Assembly: GCA_039105265.1 (NCBI GenBank)
Contig: JAPFFF010000392.1
Coordinates: forward strand, 1 to 23,837
Reading direction: 5' to 3'
Length of the DNA stretch: 23,837 bases
DNA from: Tritrichomonas musculus
Lineage: Eukaryota > Parabasalia > Tritrichomonadida > Tritrichomonadidae
The notes below the pieces were generated by a model that saw nothing but the letters and a program-made list of their open reading frames with translations, was not told the origin of the DNA and ran no database searches. A program made the position numbers and the translations under genes. Below are positions 17,807 through 23,837 of the stretch, piece by piece. Position 1 is the stretch's first letter, and each line of letters begins with the position of its first letter.

Positions 17807-17999
17807 CTCAAAAAGTTATAATCATATAGTAAGCTTTAAAGTATATTTATATAACAGTGTGATATCTAGTCATTTCCAATCTAAATAAAGAATTACACAA
17901 ATTTATTCATTCAAAATAATTGATTAATAATAAACAGTGTTTTCTGTCATATTTTATCAAATATTCCAGGTCATGTTTTTTATTTATTGTACAGTTTCA

Positions 18000-19060
18000 A
18001 CCTATACTATATTATATTACTTTGGATTAATCACCAATTGAGGATTGTTTTGTGAAAAAGATGTAACTTCTCACCAATTTCCTTCAAAATTAATAAGCTT
18101 CTTGTAAATGAAGTATCTCTCAAGAAGTCTTCAACACTATCTATATCCATAAATTTTCTTATCAAATGTGTTCTTTCATAATATGATATATGAGAAATAA
18201 TAAATTTTTTGGTTCATCTCCTTCTAGTAAAGTCATTTTTTTATTTGTGATCTGGATTTCTTGAGGATAGTGATAAGATAATCATTTAATTTTTAGTATG
18301 CAAATATTTTTGTTTTTGTGGCATAAGAGTTTAAATCTCCTGTCATATTTTATGTTAAGTTTCCATTTTCTAGAACAACTAATCTAGACTTCAAATCATC
18401 TATTTTTGTCTTCAAAACTTCATGCTCACTTTTAAAAATATATTATTAAATGATGAATATGCTTTATCATATGCTTTAATATATTGGTTAACAGTTAAAA
18501 TAGCATCAAGAAAAGATATATCTATCTTCAAAACAATCTTTCCATCTCATTCTGTTTTAAATATCACCAATGAATCAATAATTGGGAGACTATTTAATCT
18601 ATAGATTCTAGGGATGTACCATTTGCTTCAGTTTGTTCATGCAAAAGCATCAATCTTGTTATGTATTGTATCAATATCATAAATATATATTAGATCATTT
18701 GTAAATTTCATTCATTTCACAGCTGAATTTTCTTTGATCTTTTTTCTACAAACTCTATATTTATGAGGATTGGATATTATAATTGTATTGTTATTCATGG
18801 TACAACTAGGAAAGTCATCAGTTCCTTGATATTTGATTGTTTCATCAGAAATATTGATAGTAATAATATTCTCATCATAGTTTATATCATTATATTCACT
18901 AACTTTTGAACCTCCAGCTATTGTATTGTATTTTCAGCCTCCAATTGTAATACCAACCATATCAATTTTATCATCTCTTGCTAATTATACCCTTCTAGTA
19001 ACATTTTTTAATCCTTTATTCGCATCTTCAACAGTGGCTGCTTAAATATACGCACTTCTT
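18000..19060 (-). pseudogene. Eroded coding remnant, minus strand
   Basis: Read on the minus strand, this interval has long stretches with protein-like composition, for instance IDSVEDFLRDTSF and GEKLHLFHKTILNW near the downstream end and NDINYDENIITINISDET near the upstream end. These are broken by several stops and frame changes, so it is an old fossil. The family was not recognised; the low-complexity beta-like middle part could be a structural protein of a virus-like element or a decayed host gene. Confidence 0.35.
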
Positions 19061-19577
19061 CTCTACATCAATTATAATTCTTTTATACAAATATTCTTTC
19101 ATTTGTATTGAATAATTAACTAAATTAAATTACTTTCAGTTACTGAAGAATATTATTTATTATGCATTATATGGGAATTTTCTATATCAATACAATGCTG
19201 AAATAACTGCGTACTAAATATTTGAGTAGTTCAAACAAGTTGATTTCAGTAAATATTTTAATCCCTCTAATTACAAAATTTTTAACTTTTATTAAAATTT
19301 TATAGAATCTATTTTTCCAAAAGAATTCCAACATAAATCTTTGAATAGATAGCATATACTCTTTATACATTATACAACTCAAAGAAAAAATGAATAATCA
19401 GATGTAAACAAATACCAAAATAAATAAATAAAAAAAACTTATCTCAATATATAAATATACAAATTACTCAAAAAAAAAGTTAAATCTTAATTTTATACAA
19501 TCCTGTATCATATTTATTATATTCCTATTTTCAACATTTAAACAGAATACATTTTTTTTAATCTTTTTGAAATTCAT
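19061..19577. other. A/T-rich spacer upstream of the MULE gene
   Basis: No supportable gene; a 66-codon minus-strand frame at 19182-19382 has no recognisable features. The left end of the transposon presumably lies in or near this stretch, but no terminal inverted repeat can be shown without the right end. Confidence 0.4.
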
Positions 19578-19642
19578 AAATACCGTTTACAATTCCGTAA
19601 CTTTTTCAATATATATATATAAATAAAAAGAAAACGGTATTT
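19578..19642. promoter_or_regulatory. Inverted repeat bracketing a TATA-rich core upstream of the MULE gene
   Basis: AAATACCGTTT (19578-19588) and AAACGGTATTT (19632-19642) are perfect 11-bp inverted copies separated by 43 bp that contain ATATATATATATAAATAAA. The second copy lies 23 bp before the transposase ATG. Paired sites at this place suggest a promoter with two binding sites for one protein, possibly the transposase's own zinc domain or a Myb-type factor (AACGG core). Function is inference. Confidence 0.5.
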
Positions 19643-19665
19643 TAACTATTTTATATATATTACGC

Positions 19666-22600
19666 ATGAATGACCAATTAGAATCCAATTCGATTACATA
19701 TTTTGGAATTCAAACCCAATTTCCTTCAGGAAAATCACGCGCTTCACAGCAAATTATTATATACAACATTTTGAAATCAATATTAAGACAAGAAAATGCC
19801 ATAATAGAATCGACTTCAGAAAATCTACCATCGTTATCAGCTTTATGCGCAGTTTTATCATATAAAAACTATGTTTTAAAAAATAATGATAAAGAATTTA
19901 ATAAAAAATTGATATTCGGCAATTCATACGAGTGTACATCATCAAAAAAGCAGTTTTTGATTTATTATATATCCACTTCTCGATTTATTCTCGAAAAAAA
20001 TTGCAAAGATTTGAATTGTTTACAATATAATCAAAAAGCAACGATGCTCTGTTCAGAAAATGATTTAAATGAGTTCAAAACTAATATAACTGGAAAAGAT
20101 TCTATGCTTTTTTTTTGTACTTATGACTTTATATTTAATCAATTATTTGCTCTAAAAAAAGATCTGCTTTTTTGTAATTCCGTTATTATTTTTGATGAAA
20201 TACAAAATATCAATGATATATGCCAAAAAATTCCAATATTTAATATTACATTTACTGAAATAGAATTTATTAAAAAAGCAATTGAAGAAAATATCGACAC
20301 CAATTTGATAAGATTTCGTAAAATACTTGATAAAATTATACTTTTCATTAAAGAAAAATGTTCACCGCAGCAACATAATGGTAATGAAGTAAATATTGAC
20401 TTAAGAGCAATGTTCGAATCCTGTGAAATAAATTCAGAAACTTGGCCTATTATTTCAAATGCATTGCACATTACTATCTATTTAATAGAATCGAAAACTC
20501 TTCAATCATCTGAATCAATTGCTTCATGTTTAAACAAATTTTATTTACTATTATATTTGATATTCAGTGAGCAATGTATTTGTTTTGATTCAAAGTATGA
20601 TATTGATAAAGGTCAATTATTTATTTTTTCAAATAAGCCTTCAGCTATTTTTAGTTTCATTAAAAATGCTTGTCATTGTACTATTCTATTAGGAGATCAA
20701 ATACAATCATTTGATTCATTTGAAAACGATTTTAATATGAAATTTGAAATCAAAATATCAACTAATACTTTGGCAAAGTCAAATGAAAAGAAGAACACAT
20801 CAATAGACATCAAAAGTTCAATTAATAAAGTTATTTCAAAAAATCCAATATACATGTCTCTTTTGGATAATAAAAGGTTGATAAGTATCAAAAATAATAC
20901 AAATATTAAATATCAACAAGCAACTGTTAATTCAAACCTTCAGCTTAAATCTACTAATTTAAATCCTCGGCTAGCATTTATAAATTCAACTAATCAACAA
21001 GCGCTTTCAGATCATCATCAAGATTCTATTAATTTAAATAATCAACAAGCGCTTTCAGATCATCATCAAGATTCTATTAATTTAAATAATCAACAAGCGT
21101 TTTCAGATCATCATCAAGAATCTATTAATTTAAATAATCAACAAGCGCTTTCAGATCATCATCAAGATTCTATTAATTTAAATAATCAACAAGCGTTTTC
21201 AGATCATCATCAAGAATCTATTAATTTAAATAATCAACAAGCGTTTTCAGATCATCATCAAGATTCTATTAATTCAAATAATCAACAAGCGTTTTCAGAT
21301 CATCATCAAGAATCAATTAATTTAAATAATCAACAAGCGCTTTCAGATCATCATCAAGATTCTATTAATTTAAATAATCAACAAGCGCTTTCAGATCATC
21401 ATCAAGATTCTATTAATTCAAATAATCAACAAGCGCTTTCAGATCATCATCAAGAATCTATTAATTTAAATAATCAACAAGCGTTTTCAGATCATCATCA
21501 AGATTCTATTAATTCAAATAATCAACAAGCGCTTTCAGATCATCATCAAGATTCTATTAATTCAAATAATCAACAAGCGCTTTCAGATCATCATCAAGAA
21601 TCTATTAATTTAAATAATCAACAAGCGTTTTCAGATCATCATCAAGAATCAATTAATTTAAATAATCAACAAGCGCTTTCAGATCATCATCAAGATTCTA
21701 TCAATTCAAATAATCAGAATGCAAAATCCGATTCAAATTCAGTTAATTCTTTTTTTTTCTCAAAAGAAAATCTTTCATCATTAGAATGTTCAACTGGCAA
21801 AGAGATTGTTGGTATGATTAAAAGAAAAGCTTTTGCTGAAGGTTTCAGTTTATATTCAACTCAGTCAAGATCAGCCTCTTTTATGTCATTAAAATGTTCA
21901 AACAAAAATTGCAATTTTTTTATTAATATTCAAGCCCACAATTACACACAAGCCGACCAATATTATTGCATCACAGATTCAATGAACCTTATTCATAATC
22001 ATAAACTAAGTCCGATTTCATTCGTTCATAAGACAGTTGATAAAACCACCAAAAATTTAATAAATGGAATGAGCAAAGTCCACATAGACAATACCAAAAT
22101 TGCAGAGTATTTAAATAGAGAGAAAAATATTCAAATCACAACTCAACAAGTATCATATTTGGTAGATAAGAATAAAGACAAAAAAGTGCCTGAAACAGAC
22201 GAATTAATTCAAAAAATGATTAACGAGAAAGGAATGTATAAGCTATATCCACCAGATGAAGATAATAAAATTAACTACAGAAAAGCTATAGCAACATTCA
22301 CAGTAAATGAATTAAATAATTTGAAGAATTATGGCGATATGATTTGCCTTGATCCTACTTATCCATCACTCACGTCAAATTGGACAACAATACCAATTTC
22401 TTTGGTTGGTTCAAGTAGAGAATTGTTATCTGGCGGGGTAGTTTTTTGCAGCAACGTCACAGCTGATCTCTATGAATGGATTATTAAAACACTAATTTAT
22501 GATTTGCCATGCGCTTCTATATTAAAAACTATATGTTCCGACGATGATCTTATTTTGGATTCAGCATGGAATCAAATAATTCGTGATCCGAAATGTTGTC

Positions 22601-23472
22601 ATATACAGAGAATAATTTGTATATGGCACAAGTATAACCAGTTTAAAGATCTCGTTAAAAAGTCAGGTTTGTCTGCCAAGGACCAATGCGAAATTCTGGA
22701 AAAGTTCATTGAACTTTTTTCGACCAGAAACTGCACTAAATGTGAAGATTTAGTGAAAGAAATAAAAAGTAAGCATCCTTCATTTTGTAATTTTATAGTT
22801 ACATCAATTGAAAATAGATTAAATACTTCAACGAAAGCATTTACGAAAAATGTTTTGTCCCTTGGATATTTAGCAAACGTTTTTTCTGAGTGCAACAACT
22901 CAAATATTAAAAAACTTTTGGGATCAAATGCTTCTTCATTAAGTGAAATGAGAGAAGTGATCACTAGATCTGAAGAAAGACGTAAATTGAATCGTGAATT
23001 CATAAAAAGTAGAAAATCTTATAAAGCAATTGATGTTCAATTAACAAGTATTATGAGCATGTTCCATGTTCAGAAAGTAATTGCTGAATCAATTGTGGGA
23101 TCTAAAAATAAAGCTGACAAATTATCGTTTGAAAAAAATGGGAATATATGGAAAGTAACAGAAAACCAAACAAATGATATATATTTGGTAAAAAATGAAG
23201 GTGTGTGGCAATGTTCATGCGGGAAAGTGACATCAGTCGGACTTCCATGTTCTCATATCATTAAGATATTGAAAGAACTCAATGAATTTGAAAAGATTAA
23301 AGAATTAATTCATAAAAGGTGGATCCAATCAGAGCAAAGTACTAATATTGAAATTATTAAGCATTCAGATGAGCAGTTTCAGATTTTTTCAAAAGTTACT
23401 AATGTCAATATACCGTGCAAAAAAAATAAATATGATGGCCAAATCACAAAGTGTTGCATCTATCGCATGTAA
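19666..23472 (+). CDS. Fusion of a degenerate Rad3/XPD-type helicase half with a MULE transposase
   Basis: 1268 residues. Residues 12-360 follow the Rad3/XPD/FANCJ/RTEL1 plan: YFGIQTQFP...SQ at 12-28 (Q-motif region), ESTSENLPS at 48-56 where the family has ESPTGSGKS, then LNCLQYNQKATMLCSEN, FFCTYDFIFNQL, and IIFDEIQNINDIC at 174-186 where the family has DEAHN. TILLGDQIQSFDSF (339-352) sits where TSGTLSP is expected. The second RecA-like domain is absent. So it is probably not an ATPase. Residues 441-680 are fifteen 16-residue repeats. The transposase follows: a C/C/H/H zinc domain (LKCSNKNCNF...IHNHKL), DDE core with CLDPTY (D896), SDDD (959-961), CIWH (H988), FSECNNSN (E1075), and a SWIM finger CSC...CSH (1183-1197). 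DNA cutting and reinsertion would be its role. Confidence 0.85.
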   Translation: MNDQLESNSITYFGIQTQFPSGKSRASQQIIIYNILKSILRQENAIIESTSENLPSLSALCAVLSYKNYVLKNNDKEFNKKLIFGNSYECTSSKKQFLIYYISTSRFILEKNCKDLNCLQYNQKATMLCSENDLNEFKTNITGKDSMLFFCTYDFIFNQLFALKKDLLFCNSVIIFDEIQNINDICQKIPIFNITFTEIEFIKKAIEENIDTNLIRFRKILDKIILFIKEKCSPQQHNGNEVNIDLRAMFESCEINSETWPIISNALHITIYLIESKTLQSSESIASCLNKFYLLLYLIFSEQCICFDSKYDIDKGQLFIFSNKPSAIFSFIKNACHCTILLGDQIQSFDSFENDFNMKFEIKISTNTLAKSNEKKNTSIDIKSSINKVISKNPIYMSLLDNKRLISIKNNTNIKYQQATVNSNLQLKSTNLNPRLAFINSTNQQALSDHHQDSINLNNQQALSDHHQDSINLNNQQAFSDHHQESINLNNQQALSDHHQDSINLNNQQAFSDHHQESINLNNQQAFSDHHQDSINSNNQQAFSDHHQESINLNNQQALSDHHQDSINLNNQQALSDHHQDSINSNNQQALSDHHQESINLNNQQAFSDHHQDSINSNNQQALSDHHQDSINSNNQQALSDHHQESINLNNQQAFSDHHQESINLNNQQALSDHHQDSINSNNQNAKSDSNSVNSFFFSKENLSSLECSTGKEIVGMIKRKAFAEGFSLYSTQSRSASFMSLKCSNKNCNFFINIQAHNYTQADQYYCITDSMNLIHNHKLSPISFVHKTVDKTTKNLINGMSKVHIDNTKIAEYLNREKNIQITTQQVSYLVDKNKDKKVPETDELIQKMINEKGMYKLYPPDEDNKINYRKAIATFTVNELNNLKNYGDMICLDPTYPSLTSNWTTIPISLVGSSRELLSGGVVFCSNVTADLYEWIIKTLIYDLPCASILKTICSDDDLILDSAWNQIIRDPKCCHIQRIICIWHKYNQFKDLVKKSGLSAKDQCEILEKFIELFSTRNCTKCEDLVKEIKSKHPSFCNFIVTSIENRLNTSTKAFTKNVLSLGYLANVFSECNNSNIKKLLGSNASSLSEMREVITRSEERRKLNREFIKSRKSYKAIDVQLTSIMSMFHVQKVIAESIVGSKNKADKLSFEKNGNIWKVTENQTNDIYLVKNEGVWQCSCGKVTSVGLPCSHIIKILKELNEFEKIKELIHKRWIQSEQSTNIEIIKHSDEQFQIFSKVTNVNIPCKKNKYDGQITKCCIYRM
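20986..21705 (+). repeat. Fifteen in-frame 48-bp repeats (16 residues each)
   Basis: The unit is LNNQQALSDHHQDSIN, with only three variable spots: L or S at the first position (ST in copy 1), L or F in QQA(L/F), and D or E in HHQ(D/E)S. All fifteen units are exactly 48 bp and almost identical in bases, ending in a decayed copy (SNNQNAKSD). The polar, His/Gln/Asn-rich sequence is probably a disordered linker between the helicase-like part and the transposase. Confidence 0.97.
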
Positions 23473-23837
23473 AAATAAAAAAGCATACAACGAATATATG
23501 AAAATGCTTGAAGATGCACAAAACAAATTCTTAGGAATCTATAATCACAGAGATGCTAAAGCTGTCAAATGTGGTAGGCCTAGAAAAAGTCGAATAAAAC
23601 CAAAAGAAATTAAGAAAAGAAAGAAATGCCAAATATGTGGAGAGAATCATGATACAAAAAAATGTAAAGATTTGGTATCTGTTAGAAAACTTATTGATTT
23701 TGAACCAAATAAAAAAAAATCAAAGATGCATTGTGTCATTTGCTCAGGAGCCGGACATTTTGCCAAAACATGCCCAGCATTGCAAAAATGGAAAAAAATA
23801 AAAAGAAACGAAGAAGAAGAGGAAGAGGAAGAATATA
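23402..23837 (+). CDS. Basic tail with two CCHC zinc knuckles, overlapping frame (3' end outside window)
   Basis: This frame, shifted relative to the transposase gene, is open from 23309 to the right edge, so it overlaps the transposase end by up to 164 bp. ATGs at 23369, 23402, 23432 and 23435 are possible starts; 23402 is an arbitrary choice. It encodes NKKAYNEYMKMLEDAQNKF, GRPRKSRIKPK (AT-hook-like and basic), then CQICGENHDTKKC (CX2CX3HX4C) and CVICSGAGHFAKTC (CX2CX4HX4C), then an acidic run. MULE and FAR1-like proteins commonly carry such knuckles after the SWIM finger, so this is probably the C-terminal part of the same protein, reached by a frame change near the eight-A run at 23419-23426. 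A separate small gene is the alternative. Confidence 0.65.
   Translation, partial: MSIYRAKKINMMAKSQSVASIACKNKKAYNEYMKMLEDAQNKFLGIYNHRDAKAVKCGRPRKSRIKPKEIKKRKKCQICGENHDTKKCKDLVSVRKLIDFEPNKKKSKMHCVICSGAGHFAKTCPALQKWKKIKRNEEEEEEEEY

Larger units (their letters stand above)
19579..23837 (+). mobile_element. MULE-type DNA transposon carrying a helicase-derived domain (right end outside window)
   Basis: The diagnostic part is the transposase at 19666-23472, with a zinc DNA-binding domain, a MULE DDE core and a SWIM finger, followed by an overlapping frame with two zinc knuckles. The left boundary is arbitrary: termini and target duplications were not found, and the element runs off the right edge. 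Confidence 0.75.

Noticed and set aside
18422-18604. Plus-strand 60-codon frame in the intergenic region
   Set aside because: Short, no motif, and opposite to the better-supported eroded minus-strand remnant.
19182-19382. Minus-strand 66-codon frame upstream of the transposon
   Set aside because: No motif or promoter support, A/T-driven composition; expected by chance in this DNA.
19666-20745. Functional helicase ATPase
   Set aside because: The Walker A lysine/glycine loop and the DEAH box are both altered and the second RecA domain is absent, so only a non-catalytic descendant is supported.
22599-23003. Minus-strand 134-codon frame within the transposase
   Set aside because: Antisense shadow of the DDE region.
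1-23837. tRNA, rRNA or other structured RNA genes
   Set aside because: No cloverleaf-like or conserved rRNA sequence was noticed on either strand; a covariance-model scan would be needed to exclude small RNAs.

Overview
The window looks like nuclear DNA of a trichomonad parabasalid, most likely Trichomonas vaginalis or a close relative. This rests on the very AT-rich composition, long intronless genes in the standard code, tiny intergenic gaps, and a Maverick/Polinton sitting beside a MULE-type transposon. The species call is an inference; no rRNA or host marker gene is present.

Bases 1 to about 11,040 are part of a Maverick/Polinton. Its left side lies outside the window. From left to right it holds a fibre-like structural protein (cut by the window edge), a 213-aa protein, a 75-aa amphipathic protein, a 76-aa basic protein, the retroviral-type integrase, the protein-primed family B DNA polymerase and a 160-aa orphan. 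The first six form three tail-to-tail pairs whose 3' ends overlap by 4, 20 and 8 bp, separated by two short divergent promoter regions. The genes visible here look uninterrupted. Capsid, protease and ATPase genes are not seen and would have to lie to the left. The last kilobase carries six copies of a GC-rich 18-bp motif and ends in a long hairpin.

Bases about 11,048 to 17,095 are a satellite array. Its core (11,208-17,049) fits 254 units of exactly 23 bp, with decayed units at both edges. It is stop-free in all three frames of the minus strand, which produces many spurious long ORFs.

Bases about 17,096 to 19,660 have no intact gene. They contain a probable 449-bp hAT-type MITE, an eroded minus-strand coding remnant, and AT-rich filler.

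Bases about 19,580 to the right edge are a MULE-type DNA transposon. Its 1268-residue protein is the most unusual object in the window. The N-terminal ~350 residues look like the first half of a Rad3/XPD/FANCJ/RTEL1-type helicase whose ATPase motifs have been lost. A 15-copy 16-residue repeat follows, then a complete-looking MULE transposase (zinc DNA-binding domain, DDE core, SWIM finger). A second frame overlapping the end of this gene continues into a basic tail with two CCHC zinc knuckles. The arrangement suggests a transposon that captured part of a host helicase gene.
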